Numbered from the stretch's first letter, positions 1-10,860 are shown. The stretch: DNA of 56,834 nucleotides from Methylotenera oryzisoli (GCA_945907735.1 CAMDTL010000011.1:1-56834), one strand, 5' to 3'. The notes: a model not told the origin generated them from the sequence alone. Numbers and translations are program-made.

Positions 1-498
1 AAAGCTCATCCAACTTGGGAGGTATTCCCAACCGTGTTGCAGTGATTCAATTAAACCTTTGGCTGGAAAGCGGCCAGAGAATAAATAATAAGTTTGTGTA
101 GAAACGACAAACGCGATAAAGGCTGCACTTAAGCTCACCAGCGCAAAAGGTAATGCTGCAAATGGATTGCTTTGTTTACTCAACCACAAGCCACCCAACC
201 ACATCGCACCGTAGCTGGGAATCAAGCCCCAATAGCCATTGGTGAGGCAAAAACCTTGCAATGGATCAAGTGCGGCAGCGCCAAAATCGATAAACGTGGC
301 TAAGCCAAAAAATGCCACAAACCAACCCAAACGTTTTAACCACAAGCCGCCAAGTAAAAATAATACAAGGCTGGCATCTGGCAGCGAAACGTGTGTAAGC
401 ACATGGCTACCACGCGTAAGTAGCATGGCAAATGCAATTGCAATTGCAATTGCAATTAATACTGACTTTTTGTAAGTGAACAGAGTGTTTGTATTCAT
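1..498 (-). CDS. btuM: BtuM-like cobalamin transporter (partial)
   Basis: Inner-membrane protein, 166 codons visible, running off the left edge without a stop. The ATG at 498 has a GGAGA ribosome site about 6 nt upstream. The protein is very hydrophobic, with several membrane segments (residues 12-27, 42-72, 90-104, 112-130), and has a single cysteine, Cys84, in a loop reading LQGFCLTNGYWG. BtuM family proteins (for example from Thiobacillus denitrificans) are about 200-residue ECF S-component-like cobalamin transporters that bind cobalt through a cysteine near position 80, which fits. It lies 82 bp behind btuB on the same strand and probably shares its cobalamin riboswitch. The family call rests on length, topology, the cysteine loop and context, not on a search. 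Confidence 0.72.
   Translation of the reverse strand, partial: MNTNTLFTYKKSVLIAIAIAIAFAMLLTRGSHVLTHVSLPDASLVLFLLGGLWLKRLGWFVAFFGLATFIDFGAAALDPLQGFCLTNGYWGLIPSYGAMWLGGLWLSKQSNPFAALPFALVSLSAAFIAFVVSTQTYYLFSGRFPAKGLIESLQHGWEYLPSWMSF
433..457. repeat. Hexanucleotide microsatellite, 4 copies of TGCAAT
   Basis: Four perfect tandem TGCAAT units lie inside the btuM-like gene, encoding an Ile-Ala-Ile-Ala run in the first membrane helix on the minus strand. A gain or loss of one unit keeps the reading frame and changes the helix by two residues. Confidence 0.8.
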
Positions 499-580
499 TT
501 CAATTCTCCAGCTGAGTGATGCTTAATTATACATTTAAATATTCACTGGCAGCTTTCAATAAACCACCAGTGATACTAAA

Positions 581-2437
581 CTATTTTGGTGTCCAACGTA
601 AGTTTACAAACAAGTTTGACCCTGGCGTGTTGTAGGCTGGTGCTGTAGGCCCAAATATAGATGCAGTAGATGCAAGAGCATATTCTTTATCTAAAGCATT
701 ATTTAAGCGCCCTTGCACAGTCCAGTCCTGATTGATTTTGTAATCAGCCGTTAAATTGACAAGTACATATCCTGCAAGTGGGAATTGACTATCGGCATCA
801 TTGTATCTTACTGATGAAGCAATAATCTCTGAAGCAAAACGCCAATCACCCCGCTCACGGCTAAGGTTGAGGCTAGCATGACGATTTGCACGCCGCGCAA
901 GCAATTTTCCATTGTCTTCATTTCTAGGTGATTGAATATCAATACTACCTTTTAGTAACCAATCATTCCACACTTGGCTTGCCGCAAATGTAAATCCTTT
1001 GATTTTTGCATCTGCGTTAATTGGGAAGAAATCAGAATCCAGTGTAATGAAATCATTGATGTTGTTTTGATAAGCAGTCACTGACGCTTCGCGTGTTTGA
1101 CCCTGATAACGAATGCTTGCTTCAAAATTATTCGATTTTTCCGGGTTTAAATTCGGGTCGCTGGTGGCTACTGGCAAGCCAGTAAACCAATCCGAATATG
1201 ATGGATAATATAAATCATTAAAAGTGGGTGCTTTAAAAGCTTTAGCATAGCTGCCAGTGATTCGCCAATTTGGATCAAATTTGTAACCATAACCTAACCC
1301 GCCAGTTGTATTTGTACCAAACTGTGAGCTATGGTCGCTTCTCAAATTAGCTTGAATTGAGTGGTTACCAATATCTGCCAAATAACCAATCATAAAACCA
1401 TCTGTATTTCTCTTGGTTTTTTCAAACAGAGTTTCTGATGCAATTTTTTGTTCAAGTCTGTCGTATAGCAATGTCAATGTGCCCACTGACAAGTCAATAT
1501 CATTTTGCCAAGATAGTTGTTTTTGTTTTGTTTTAAATTGTGAGTTTGTAGTCGTATCTAATTGGTTTTGCGAATCATCAATACCTTCGCCAACACGGAA
1601 AGTTGACTTCCAGTTTGAGGTAAACTGATTCTTACTAAATAAACCATAACTCAATTGTGTTAAATCCACGTAATTTCTGAATATATTGCTGCTATCGTAA
1701 TTTGCATGACCTTCGCTAGTTAACAGCTGCACACCAACTTCGTGACCCTCTACGATCTTGTGTAAAAGAGAAGCACTCACTGCCAAATTGCGATATCTAT
1801 CATCATCCGCCTGTGCGCCAGCTCTAATGCGCTTTGCTGAAAAGCTATCTGTAGCTGTGCTTGAGACATTTAAAGAAAAACTGGTATCGCCTAAACTACC
1901 TCTTACACCAGCCTCAGCAGTTTTTGTATCGTATGTCCCATAACCAAGTGCAGCATAAAAGTGTGGTTTCCCAGTGCCATTTTTGGTAAAAATTTGAATC
2001 ACTCCACCCACTGTATCTTGTCCATAAAGACTTGTTGCGGGACCACGTAGGATTTCAATTTTTTCAATTTGGGCAAGCGGAATATTTTCAAAAGTGGTGG
2101 TGCCAGCGGTAGCAGCGCCAACGCGCAGACCATCAATTAACACAACCACCTGATTAGCGTTAGTGCCACGTAAAAATATGCTAGATCTAGCGCCAGCGCC
2201 GCCATTTGATCCAATTTCCACACCAGGCTGCATTTGTAGGAGCTCTATAAAGGTAGATTGACCAGCACGATCAATTTCTGCTTGGTCAATTACTGTAACA
2301 TCAGCAATCACGCTTTCACGGGGCTGCGCGATACGGCTGGCGGTGACTACAACATCTTCTAGTTCGATATTTTCTGCTGAATAACTGGGTGATGCGAATG
2401 CAAGCGCAACAAGGCTTGCGATAATTTTTTTAGACAT
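581..2437 (-). CDS. btuB: TonB-dependent vitamin B12 receptor BtuB
   Basis: Outer-membrane receptor of 618 residues, close to E. coli BtuB (614), that takes up cobalamin using TonB energy. A signal peptide (residues 1-20, ending PSYSA) is followed by a TonB box (EDVVVTASR, about 27-35). Next comes a plug domain with the typical segments LIDGLRVG and EILRGPATSLYGQDTVGGV, then a beta-barrel with alternating aromatic strands. The end, LFVNLRWTPK, lacks a terminal Phe but keeps a terminal beta-strand pattern. The ATG at 2437 follows an AGGGAAA ribosome site. Assignment to B12 rather than another ligand comes from the cobalamin riboswitch just upstream and the BtuM-like gene just downstream. Confidence 0.9.
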   Translation of the reverse strand: MSKKIIASLVALAFASPSYSAENIELEDVVVTASRIAQPRESVIADVTVIDQAEIDRAGQSTFIELLQMQPGVEIGSNGGAGARSSIFLRGTNANQVVVLIDGLRVGAATAGTTTFENIPLAQIEKIEILRGPATSLYGQDTVGGVIQIFTKNGTGKPHFYAALGYGTYDTKTAEAGVRGSLGDTSFSLNVSSTATDSFSAKRIRAGAQADDDRYRNLAVSASLLHKIVEGHEVGVQLLTSEGHANYDSSNIFRNYVDLTQLSYGLFSKNQFTSNWKSTFRVGEGIDDSQNQLDTTTNSQFKTKQKQLSWQNDIDLSVGTLTLLYDRLEQKIASETLFEKTKRNTDGFMIGYLADIGNHSIQANLRSDHSSQFGTNTTGGLGYGYKFDPNWRITGSYAKAFKAPTFNDLYYPSYSDWFTGLPVATSDPNLNPEKSNNFEASIRYQGQTREASVTAYQNNINDFITLDSDFFPINADAKIKGFTFAASQVWNDWLLKGSIDIQSPRNEDNGKLLARRANRHASLNLSRERGDWRFASEIIASSVRYNDADSQFPLAGYVLVNLTADYKINQDWTVQGRLNNALDKEYALASTASIFGPTAPAYNTPGSNLFVNLRWTPK

Positions 2438-2600
2438 GATGTTTCCCTAAATTACACGCGTCCCCGCATGCGGATTCTTAAAAAACTAGGGAACAAGGAA
2501 GGATAAAACAGACAAAAATTGCGTTCTTACTATAGATAAACGCAGCTTCTGACACCGTCACCCCGCGGCATTTCCTAGCGCGCCTTAAAATTAAGGCATA

Positions 2601-2792
2601 AGTTGCAAGGCCGGTCTCCGGGCTTGTGAGGAATGATTTGCGCCTTCCCAAATATTAAAATACTCAGTGGCTAATTACAAAACTACACTCACTTACCGTT
2701 GCGGGGGCAGCATAGGCATTGTTAACTTAAATTTAACGCACCTATTTCCCAGTTTCACCATGTTTAAAGAAAATAAACGTAGGCACCTAACA
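2601..2792 (-). promoter_or_regulatory. Cobalamin riboswitch upstream of btuB
   Basis: Read on the minus strand, the leader shows the conserved cobalamin aptamer elements in order: TTAGGTGCC near 2790, a GGTGAAACTGGGAA block, the B12-box region GCTGCCCCCGCAACGGTAA, then GGGAAGGCG, and finally AAGCCCGGAGACCGGCC near 2605-2625. A short hairpin (GCCTTA...TAAGGC, 2582-2597) follows before btuB and may be part of the expression platform. It should repress btuB, and probably btuM, when adenosylcobalamin is plentiful. Confidence 0.93.
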
Positions 2793-2942
2793 ACTAGCAA
2801 CAATTATATCGGTTTATATTGCGATTACAATTAATTTTGCTAATTAGCGCGAACCATAACTAAAGTAGCGTTTCAAAAGCAGTTTAAAAATGTTAGCGTT
2901 GTTGTTGTGATAACGACATTCAATTGCTTTCAAATGCACGCC

Positions 2943-3743
2943 CTAATTAGCTTTATTTTTATAGGCAGCAAGCCACATCCAAACACCGATCAAAATCATT
3001 GGCAAACTTAACCATTGCCCCATCGTCAAGTTGAGCGATAATAAACCTAAATGCTCGTCTGGCTGGCGCGTAAATTCTACCAAAAATCTAAAACTCCCAT
3101 AGCCCATTAAAAACAGTGCAGAGATCGCGCCAACAGGCCTTTGTTTACGCGAAAACCACCACAAAATGCAGAATAGCGCGATGCCTTCTAGCGCAAATTC
3201 GTACAATTGAGATGGATGCCGCGCAATATTATCCACTTGCGGGAAAATCATGCCGAAACTGGCGTTGGTGGCGCGACCCCATAATTCACCATTAATAAAG
3301 TTACCCATGCGGCCTGCCCCCAAGCCAATAGGCACAAGCGGTGCAACGAAATCCATAATTTTTAACCAAGCTTGTCTATGCTTTTTATTGAAAAAAAACA
3401 TTGCAATTAACACACCTAAAAACCCGCCATGAAAACTCATGCCGCCTTGCCAAACTTTAAAAACATCTAAAGGGTTTTGCAAAAAATGGTCAAATTGGTA
3501 AAACAATATATAACCAATTCTGCCACCTAAAATTACGCCCAAAGCGCCGTAAAATAAAGCGTCATCTAGCATGATATTGTTCCAGCCAAACCATGGTGTA
3601 TGTTTGATTTGATGTTTGCCTAGAAATAAAAAGGCTAAGAATCCCAATAAATACATCAATCCATACCAATGGATGCCGAAGCTATTGCCAATATGTAAGG
3701 CGACTGGGTCAAATTGTGGATGTATAAAAGATTGATTAAGCAT
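2943..3743 (-). CDS. lgt: Prolipoprotein diacylglyceryl transferase
   Basis: Inner-membrane enzyme that moves a diacylglyceryl group from phosphatidylglycerol to the lipobox cysteine of prolipoproteins. The 266 residues have about seven hydrophobic segments. Family signatures are visible: GGRIGY at 73-78, HGGFLG at 105-110 and [13 protein letters not shown] at 144-156, the last holding the essential Arg and Asn. The ATG at 3743 faces ilvD across an 83-bp divergent intergenic region. Clients in this window include the beta-propeller lipoprotein at 33.6 kb. Confidence 0.97.
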   Translation of the reverse strand: MLNQSFIHPQFDPVALHIGNSFGIHWYGLMYLLGFLAFLFLGKHQIKHTPWFGWNNIMLDDALFYGALGVILGGRIGYILFYQFDHFLQNPLDVFKVWQGGMSFHGGFLGVLIAMFFFNKKHRQAWLKIMDFVAPLVPIGLGAGRMGNFINGELWGRATNASFGMIFPQVDNIARHPSQLYEFALEGIALFCILWWFSRKQRPVGAISALFLMGYGSFRFLVEFTRQPDEHLGLLSLNLTMGQWLSLPMILIGVWMWLAAYKNKAN

Positions 3744-3826
3744 AAATTAGGTGAAACAATGCGGTAAAATAGCAACATTATACGTTTTAATGCGTCTTAT
3801 ACTAACAAGGGTTTAAAAGGTTTAGC

Positions 3827-5677
3827 ATGCCAGTTTATCGTTCTCGTACTACCACCCACGGCCGCAACATGGCAGGCGCCCGCGCGCTTTGGCGCGCTAC
3901 GGGCATGAAAGACGGTGATTTTGATAAACCGATTATTGCTATTTCAAATTCTTTTACACAGTTTGTGCCAGGCCATGTGCATTTAAAAGATTTAGGTCAA
4001 TTGGTTGCGCGTGAAATTGAACGTGCGGGTGGTGTGGCTAAAGAATTTAATACCATTGCGGTAGATGATGGCATCGCCATGGGTCACAGCGGCATGTTGT
4101 ATAGCTTGCCTTCGCGCGACTTAATTGCAGATTCTGTTGAATATATGGTGAATGCACACTGCGCTGATGCGCTGGTCTGTATTTCCAATTGCGACAAAAT
4201 CACCCCTGGCATGTTGATGGCGGCTTTACGTTTGAATATTCCCGTGGTGTTCGTTTCTGGCGGGCCGATGGAAGCAGGCAAAGTTAATTGGGGCGGCAAC
4301 ACGCATAAGCTGGATTTGGTAGATGCCATGGTGGCCGCGGCAGATAGCAAAGTTTCGGACGCTGAATCGGAAGCCATCGAGCGCTCGGCCTGCCCCACTT
4401 GTGGCTCTTGCTCTGGCATGTTTACGGCAAATTCAATGAACTGCCTTACCGAGGCTTTGGGATTGAGTTTGCCTGGAAACGGCTCTACGCTTGCCACGCA
4501 TGGCGCGCGTAAAGAGCTATTCTTAAAGGCTGGTCGCTTAATTGTCGAGTTGGCAAAACGTCATTATGAGCAAGATGACTATAGCGTTTTGCCGCGCAAT
4601 ATTGCCAATTTGCAAGCGTTTGAAAACGCCATGAGCTTGGATGTTGCTATGGGTGGTTCGAGCAATACCGTGTTGCATTTACTTGCCGCGGCGCATGAGG
4701 CGGGGATTGATTTCACCATGTCAGACATTGACCGTATTTCACGCAAAGTGCCCTGCGTGTGCAAAGTTGCGCCAGCCACCGCCAAATTTCACATGGAAGA
4801 CGTGCACCGTGCGGGTGGCGTGATGGGTATTTTAGGCGAATTAGATAGAGCGGGACTGATTAATCGCGATATTCCAACCGTACATTCAGCAAGCATGGGC
4901 GAGGCTTTAGCGAAATGGGACATTAAAGTGACGCAAGATGAGGATGTGAAAAAATTCTATCGTGCTGCGCCTGGTGGCATCTCGACGACGATTGCATTTT
5001 CACAAAGTATGCTCTACCCAACCTTGGATGATGACCGCGCCGAAGGCTGTATCCGCGAAAAAGCACATGCCTACTCAAAAGATGGTGGTCTGGCAGTGTT
5101 GTATGGCAATATTGCTTTAGATGGCTGTATTGTAAAAACTGCGGGGGTGGACGAAAGCATCCTTAAATTTGCTGGCCGTGCCCGTATTTTTGAAAGCCAG
5201 GATGCTGCGGTTGAAGGCATTATGGCCGACCAAATTGTGGCGGGTGATGTGGTGGTGATTCGCTACGAAGGGCCGCGTGGCGGGCCTGGCATGCAAGAAA
5301 TGCTCTATCCGACCTCCTATTTAAAATCGAAAGATTTAGGCAAAGTGTGCGCGCTGTTTACCGATGGGCGTTTTTCAGGTGGCACATCGGGTTTGAGTAT
5401 CGGCCATGCTTCGCCAGAGGCAGCTGAGGGTGGTGCGATTGGTCTAGTGGAAGAAAATGACACCATTGAAATTGATATTTCAAACCGCACCATACATTTA
5501 GCCATTACCGATGCGGAAATGGCGCATCGTCGCGCGCATATGGAGGCCAAAGGCAAAGCGGCGTGGAAGCCAGCGCATCGTGAACGGCATGTATCGCCCG
5601 CATTGCGTGCTTATGCCGCAATGAGCACCAGTGCGGCACGTGGCGCAGTGCGTGATGTCTCTCAAATTGAGAAATAA
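3827..5677 (+). CDS. ilvD: Dihydroxy-acid dehydratase
   Basis: Iron-sulfur enzyme of branched-chain amino acid synthesis, converting 2,3-dihydroxy-isovalerate and -methylvalerate to the 2-oxo acids. Its 616 residues match E. coli IlvD exactly in length. Expected metal ligands are visible: Asp81 ([12 protein letters not shown]), Cys122 ([11 protein letters not shown]) and Cys195 in [11 protein letters not shown]. An AAAGG ribosome site precedes the ATG. It pairs functionally with ilvA at 32 kb, although the genes are far apart. Confidence 0.98.
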   Translation: MPVYRSRTTTHGRNMAGARALWRATGMKDGDFDKPIIAISNSFTQFVPGHVHLKDLGQLVAREIERAGGVAKEFNTIAVDDGIAMGHSGMLYSLPSRDLIADSVEYMVNAHCADALVCISNCDKITPGMLMAALRLNIPVVFVSGGPMEAGKVNWGGNTHKLDLVDAMVAAADSKVSDAESEAIERSACPTCGSCSGMFTANSMNCLTEALGLSLPGNGSTLATHGARKELFLKAGRLIVELAKRHYEQDDYSVLPRNIANLQAFENAMSLDVAMGGSSNTVLHLLAAAHEAGIDFTMSDIDRISRKVPCVCKVAPATAKFHMEDVHRAGGVMGILGELDRAGLINRDIPTVHSASMGEALAKWDIKVTQDEDVKKFYRAAPGGISTTIAFSQSMLYPTLDDDRAEGCIREKAHAYSKDGGLAVLYGNIALDGCIVKTAGVDESILKFAGRARIFESQDAAVEGIMADQIVAGDVVVIRYEGPRGGPGMQEMLYPTSYLKSKDLGKVCALFTDGRFSGGTSGLSIGHASPEAAEGGAIGLVEENDTIEIDISNRTIHLAITDAEMAHRRAHMEAKGKAAWKPAHRERHVSPALRAYAAMSTSAARGAVRDVSQIEK

Positions 5678-5740
5678 TTGCAAATAGACAAATGGCTTTT
5701 AACAAACATTAAGTAGCCATTTAAATCCTAGTGAATTGAA

Positions 5741-6727
5741 ATGAATAAGACAGCGAACACAGAAGCAACAGAAATAGATGTCATGGAAACTAAGCCAATA
5801 GAAAATAACCTAGCAGAAACTGGCGCACTTAAAATAGAAAAACATGTGCGCTTGCATGCGCATGTATTACAAACGGTAGATGAAAATGGCATGCAATATC
5901 TTGAGGTGGATAACCTGCGTTGCACTGCAAAAATTGCCCTGCAAGGCGCGCATGTCATGCACTGGCAACCCAAGTTTTTAAAAGATCCTGTATTGTGGCT
6001 ATCAAGTAATGCGCGGTTTGTAAAAGGTCGTTCAATCCGTGGCGGCGTGCCAATTTGCTGGCCATGGTTTGGCGCACACCCTACTGATAGCACCTTTTGC
6101 CCGCACGGATTTGCACGGGTGACTCCTTGGCGGGTGATCGATATTGATGCAACGCCCACAGGCGCTACCCGCATCACACTAGAAATACTAGCAACGGAAG
6201 AAGCAAAACGTCAGTTATCTTATCCTTATGCACTAACGGTCACTATTACTGTGGGGCAACGTTTGCGGGTTGATATGTCTACTACCAATAAGGCCGACCA
6301 CCCTTTTGTGATTAGCGAGGCATTTCACACCTATTTAAATATTAGCGATATTGCCAACGTAAAAATTACTGGTATGCAAGATTGTGTGTACGCAGACAAA
6401 GTACTTAACTATCAACGCGATGTAGAACACAACGCGCTTAAGTTTGCTGGCGAGTTTGACCGCGTCTATATTGACCATAGCTCAGATTGTACGGTGCACG
6501 ATACTGGCTTTAATCGCATCATTCACGTGTCGAAATCAGGCAGCGATACTACTGTGGTGTGGAGTCCTGGCGCAGACAAAGCCGCTGGCATGAGCGACAT
6601 GGGCGAGCCAGATGAATGGCGCAAAGCCATTTGTGTGGAAACGACCAATGCGCTGGACAATATGGTGGTGATTAACCCTGGCCGCACGCATGTGATTAGT
6701 GCTGAGTATTCTATTGAAACGCTTTAA
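5741..6727 (+). CDS. D-hexose-6-phosphate epimerase-like protein (YeaD family)
   Basis: Aldose-1-epimerase superfamily protein of 328 residues. YeaD-type enzymes interconvert the anomers of glucose-6-phosphate or related hexose phosphates. The family segments ALQGAHVMHWQP (active-site fold), IRGGVPICWPWFG, the HGFAR motif with its catalytic His, and SEAFHTYLNI are all present. The first 30 residues are poorly conserved in character and the ribosome site is weak, so the true start could be a later ATG. It stands 64 bp after ilvD and may be cotranscribed. Confidence 0.88.
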   Translation: MNKTANTEATEIDVMETKPIENNLAETGALKIEKHVRLHAHVLQTVDENGMQYLEVDNLRCTAKIALQGAHVMHWQPKFLKDPVLWLSSNARFVKGRSIRGGVPICWPWFGAHPTDSTFCPHGFARVTPWRVIDIDATPTGATRITLEILATEEAKRQLSYPYALTVTITVGQRLRVDMSTTNKADHPFVISEAFHTYLNISDIANVKITGMQDCVYADKVLNYQRDVEHNALKFAGEFDRVYIDHSSDCTVHDTGFNRIIHVSKSGSDTTVVWSPGADKAAGMSDMGEPDEWRKAICVETTNALDNMVVINPGRTHVISAEYSIETL

Positions 6728-6850
6728 TTTTTACTTGCCTTTACAAACGCAATAATCACCTCGCTCATAATTTGTAAGTTATCAACATAAACTCACAACC
6801 TTAAACGTTTTAAAACTTATAATCACAAGCTTAAATTGTGTGAGTTTAAA

Positions 6851-8911
6851 ATGGCTAACAAACTAGCGGCTGAAACCAGCCCTTATCTTCTGCAACACGC
6901 TGAAAACCCCGTAGAATGGTATCCGTGGGGTGAGCAAGCGCTCACTTTGGCGCGCGAGCAAGATAAACCAATACTGCTTTCTATCGGTTATTCGGCCTGC
7001 CATTGGTGTCATGTCATGGCGCACGAATCGTTTGAAGATGCTGAAGTTGCGGCGATTATGAATGCGCACTTTATTAATATTAAAGTCGATCGCGAAGAGC
7101 GCCCAGATATTGATCAAATTTACCAAACCGCACACAGCATGCTGACTAACCGCAGCGGTGGTTGGCCACTCACAGTGTTTTTAACGCCGAATCAAGAGCC
7201 GTATTTTACGGGCACCTATTTTCCTAAAACACCACGTTATCAGTTACCCGGTTTTGCCGATTTAATCCCGCGTGTGGCGCAGTTTTACCACGAGAAAAAA
7301 CCGGAGCTTGCCACCCAAAATAGTCAATTAGCTGAAGCCCTAAAACGCACGATTCCCACGTCCAGCAATGTGTTAAGTGCCAACGAAAAGACGCTAAAAT
7401 TAGCATTCACTTCGCTGGAAAGTAGCTTTGATTTTGAGTATGGTGGCTTTGGTAGCGCGCCAAAATTCCCAAACCCTGCTGACATTACTTTGCTTTTGCA
7501 TCAAGCCAAAGCGGGCAACAAGCGTGCAGAAAGCATGGCTTTACAAATGCTAAGTGCAATGGCCAACGGTGGAATTTACGATCAGTTGGGGGGTGGTTTT
7601 TGTCGTTATTCGGTGGATGCGCGTTGGAACATTCCGCATTTTGAGAAGATGCTCTACGACAACGGCCAATTATTATTTCTATATTGCGATGGTTGGCAAA
7701 TCAGCAAGAACATACGTTATCAGCAAGTGGTAGAAGAAACTATCGCTTGGCTACAGCGCGAAATGCGCGATAAAAATGGCGCATTTTATTCATCCCTTGA
7801 TGCGGACTCAATGGATGCCAATGGGCACAGTGCAGAAGGCGCATTTTATGTATGGCAGCCAGCCGATCTTAAAAAAACACTCACACCTGAAGAGTTTGTG
7901 GTGGCTAGCCAATGTTTCGGTTTTGATCGTGCACCTAATTTTGAAGACCCACACTCAAACACACAGGCTTGGCATCCTTATATGGTGCGGCCTGCAGAGC
8001 AGGATGAAATAGTCATGTTAATGAGTGCGCAAACCAAGTTATTTGAAGCGCGCGCCAAACGTCCGCCCCCAGGGCGCGATGATAAAATTTTAACCAGCTG
8101 GAACGCGCTCGCCATTAAAGGTTTAGCGCGGGCGGGGCGCGTGTTTAACAGGCTGGACTGGGTGGAGCTTGCGCAAAATGCGGTGGATTTTATCCGCGAA
8201 AACATGTGGAAAAATCAACAGTTGCTAGCCACTTGCAAAGATGATGGTAGCGGCAATGCTAATTACCGCGCGCATCTAAACGCCTACTTAGATGACTATG
8301 CGTTTTTGCTGGATGCCTTAATTGAGTTAATGCAAGATAATTACCGCGCCGAAGATTTAGCGTTTGCCGAAGACTTGGCTGAAGCGTTATTGGCAGATTT
8401 TGAGGCTAAAGACGGCGGATTTTATTTCACCAGCCATACGCACGAAATGCTGATTCATCGCCCTAAACAAGGCTATGACAATGCCACGCCGAATGGCAAC
8501 GGCATTGCTACGGTAGCGCTACAAAAATTGGGGCATATATTGGGCGAGCCGCGCTACTTGCAAGCGGCCGAACGCGCCTTAAAGGCTTTCGATAGAAACC
8601 TAGTCAGCAATCCTGCCGCCTGCGCCAGCCTTGCCCATGCCTTGCAAGAGTTTTTAACTCCACCAAGTATCGTCATTATTCGTGGCAAAGCTAAACAAAT
8701 GGTGGTCTGGCGCAATGCCATTGCGCAACATTATTATCCGCACCATCTCTTCTTTTATCTAGATGAAACCTGGGATAAAAATAAGCAAGATTTGCCAGCC
8801 ACCTTGCAAAGAAAGCTCACAACCCAAGTCAACGCGTGGGTATGCCAAGGCGTTGTTTGTTCACCGAGTTTAAGTGAGTTGCAACTGTTGCTAAAAAGCT
8901 TGGCTTTGTAA
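6851..8911 (+). CDS. Thioredoxin-domain protein, DUF255 / YyaL family
   Basis: Large cytosolic protein of about 686 residues from the ATG at 6851; an ATG five codons earlier is also in frame. The N-terminal DUF255 (spermatogenesis-associated 20-like) thioredoxin fold has the hallmark [13 protein letters not shown] with a CxxC pair, then [10 protein letters not shown] and [11 protein letters not shown]. The rest is an alpha-toroid resembling (alpha/alpha)6 glycosidase-type domains. The family is widespread but its biochemical function is not established. It is followed closely by the cytochrome c gene, though no functional link is evident. Confidence 0.9.
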   Translation: MANKLAAETSPYLLQHAENPVEWYPWGEQALTLAREQDKPILLSIGYSACHWCHVMAHESFEDAEVAAIMNAHFINIKVDREERPDIDQIYQTAHSMLTNRSGGWPLTVFLTPNQEPYFTGTYFPKTPRYQLPGFADLIPRVAQFYHEKKPELATQNSQLAEALKRTIPTSSNVLSANEKTLKLAFTSLESSFDFEYGGFGSAPKFPNPADITLLLHQAKAGNKRAESMALQMLSAMANGGIYDQLGGGFCRYSVDARWNIPHFEKMLYDNGQLLFLYCDGWQISKNIRYQQVVEETIAWLQREMRDKNGAFYSSLDADSMDANGHSAEGAFYVWQPADLKKTLTPEEFVVASQCFGFDRAPNFEDPHSNTQAWHPYMVRPAEQDEIVMLMSAQTKLFEARAKRPPPGRDDKILTSWNALAIKGLARAGRVFNRLDWVELAQNAVDFIRENMWKNQQLLATCKDDGSGNANYRAHLNAYLDDYAFLLDALIELMQDNYRAEDLAFAEDLAEALLADFEAKDGGFYFTSHTHEMLIHRPKQGYDNATPNGNGIATVALQKLGHILGEPRYLQAAERALKAFDRNLVSNPAACASLAHALQEFLTPPSIVIIRGKAKQMVVWRNAIAQHYYPHHLFFYLDETWDKNKQDLPATLQRKLTTQVNAWVCQGVVCSPSLSELQLLLKSLAL

Positions 8912-9028
8912 ATATTAGTTTCAATGGCGCTTACTCTCCCAAGGGGTTATTGTGAATTTTCAAATGTCAGGTATGATGCAGGTTGCAGAAAATTGCAGGT
9001 TTTTATTAAAAGAATTCAAGGAGATAGC

Positions 9029-9337
9029 ATGAAAGTTTTATTATCAATGATCGCGCTAGCCGCCATGTTATTGGCTGGTCAAGCCTATGCGTCACAAACA
9101 TTAGCACAAAAAAGTGGCTGCTTAGCTTGCCATAGCCTGGACAAAAAAGTATTAGGGCCATCTTTTAAAGATGTTAGCGCTAAATACAAAGGCGACAAAA
9201 GTGCTGAGGCTAAATTAGTGGCTAAAGTTAAAGCGGGTGGCAGCGGTGTTTGGGGCCCTATGCCTATGCCAGCCAATAGCCCACAAGTAAAAGACGAAGA
9301 TATTAAATCAATCGTTCAGTGGATTTTGTCACTTTAA
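9029..9337 (+). CDS. Periplasmic monohaem cytochrome c (c-551/c-552 type)
   Basis: Small class I cytochrome c of 102 residues. A signal peptide (1-19, ending GQAYA) is followed by one haem site, CLACH, and a distal methionine in GPMPMPAN. The size fits the c8/c-551 family that passes electrons to terminal oxidases, nitrite reductases or methanol-oxidation chains. The start at 9029 has an excellent AAGGAGAT ribosome site; the in-frame extension to 8924 would spoil the signal peptide. A strong terminator follows. Confidence 0.93.
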   Translation: MKVLLSMIALAAMLLAGQAYASQTLAQKSGCLACHSLDKKVLGPSFKDVSAKYKGDKSAEAKLVAKVKAGGSGVWGPMPMPANSPQVKDEDIKSIVQWILSL

Positions 9338-9365
9338 TTTTGTGACTAGCATTTAAGTGATATAA

Positions 9366-9395
9366 GTAAAAAAGCCAGCATTGCTGGCTTTTTTA
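9366..9395. terminator. Bidirectional intrinsic terminator
   Basis: A perfect hairpin, GCCAGC-ATT-GCTGGC (9374-9388), is flanked by six A on the left and six T on the right. It can end both the plus-strand cytochrome gene and the minus-strand permease gene, which converge here or nearly so. Confidence 0.92.
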
Positions 9396-9415
9396 TTGGC
9401 TATTGTTTCAATTAA

Positions 9416-10813
9416 TTAACGATTAAGTTTGCTATGTTTGAATGAATAAGCGAAATAAAACACGACGCCAATCACAATCCACCATAAAAAACGCTCCCAA
9501 GTTGAGCTTGGCAAGAAAGTCATGAGCGCTCCGCAAGAGAGTATGCCGAGCACTGGAATGAGCGGGTTCCAAGGATTTTTAAACGGGCGATGTAAATTGG
9601 GCTGGCGTATACGCAGTACAATCACGCCTACACACACCATGATAAATGCGGCCAGCGTACCAATGTTCACGGTTTCTGCTAATTCTCCCAGCGGAAAAAA
9701 TCCCGCGACTAAAGACACCACAAAGCCGCACATCAGGATAATGCGCGTAGGTGTTTGGCGGTCTGGATTAATAGTAGAGAAGATAGGTGAAATTAGCCCA
9801 TCATGGCTCATGGCGAATAAAATGCGTGTTAAGCCATACAAAAGTACCAAAAGTACGGTAATTAAGCCCGCCAATACACCCGTAGCCACTAAGGTAGATG
9901 CCCAAGTGTAACCCAGTTTAGTGAGTGCATAAGCCACCGGCGATGCGGTGTTAAGTTCAGTGTAAGGCACCACGCCAGTGAGTATGGCAGAGACAATAAT
10001 ATAAATAATCGTGCAAAACGCTAATGATGCCAGTAAACCAATCGGCAACTCCCGCTGTGGGTTTTTACATTCTTCAGATGCGGTAGAAACGGCATCAAAT
10101 CCAAAATAGGCAAAAAACACTAAGGATGCGCCCGCTAGCACGCCTATATTTTTGCCATTATCTAGCGTTTCAAACCAGCCAAATGGCATAAATGGTTGCC
10201 AGTTATCCGTATTTAAGTGGCCGATAGCCAGTGCAATAAAAATGGCGATGGTGGAGAGTTTAATCACCACGATGATGTTATTCACGCGGGCGCTTTCTTT
10301 AACGCCAATAATAAGCAAAATGGTGAGTAACCAAATAATACCAAATGCGGGTAAATTAATGTTGCCGCCTAACATGGGCGCTTTGGTAAGCGTTTCTGGT
10401 AAGTAGATATTAAAGTTGGCGAGTGTGTTGATAAAATAACCTGACCAGCCGTTAGCCACTGCGGCGGCTCCCACGCCATATTCCAGCAGCAAAATCCAGC
10501 CCATGAGCCAAGCAATAAGCTCACCAAAAGCAACATAGCTATAACCATAGGCGCTACCAGAGCCGCCTATAGAGGCTGCCAGTTCGGCATAGGCAAGGGC
10601 TGCAAAAGCACTGGCAATGCCAGCAAACACGAATGATAGCACTACTGCTGGACCAGACTGCGTGGCAGCGGCAACGCCGGTAAGTACAAATATACCTGTG
10701 CCGATAGCACACCCAATGCCAAGTAAGGCCAAATCGAATGCAGTGAGGCATTTTTTCAGACCGCTAGTGCCATGTGCGACGACAGGTTTAGTGCGTAACA
10801 GCTTATTCAACAT
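9416..10813 (-). CDS. APC-family amino acid permease
   Basis: Integral membrane amino acid transporter of 465 residues with about 12 hydrophobic segments. The APC signature in the first helix reads GIGCAIGTGIFVLTG, and a second conserved block reads FFAYFGFDAVSTASEE. These resemble the cationic amino acid transporter subgroup (YfnA/CAT-like). The substrate cannot be told from sequence alone. It stands between hemF and the cytochrome gene as a single gene. Confidence 0.88.
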   Translation of the reverse strand: MLNKLLRTKPVVAHGTSGLKKCLTAFDLALLGIGCAIGTGIFVLTGVAAATQSGPAVVLSFVFAGIASAFAALAYAELAASIGGSGSAYGYSYVAFGELIAWLMGWILLLEYGVGAAAVANGWSGYFINTLANFNIYLPETLTKAPMLGGNINLPAFGIIWLLTILLIIGVKESARVNNIIVVIKLSTIAIFIALAIGHLNTDNWQPFMPFGWFETLDNGKNIGVLAGASLVFFAYFGFDAVSTASEECKNPQRELPIGLLASLAFCTIIYIIVSAILTGVVPYTELNTASPVAYALTKLGYTWASTLVATGVLAGLITVLLVLLYGLTRILFAMSHDGLISPIFSTINPDRQTPTRIILMCGFVVSLVAGFFPLGELAETVNIGTLAAFIMVCVGVIVLRIRQPNLHRPFKNPWNPLIPVLGILSCGALMTFLPSSTWERFLWWIVIGVVFYFAYSFKHSKLNR

Positions 10814-10860
10814 GTAATATTATCCCTGTTCTTATCAGTTGATTGATTGCATGGCAGAAA

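Noticed and set aside
239-475. 78-codon plus-strand ORF
   Set aside because: It lies antisense to the BtuM-like gene, and its low-complexity Ala/Ile end comes from the hexamer repeat.
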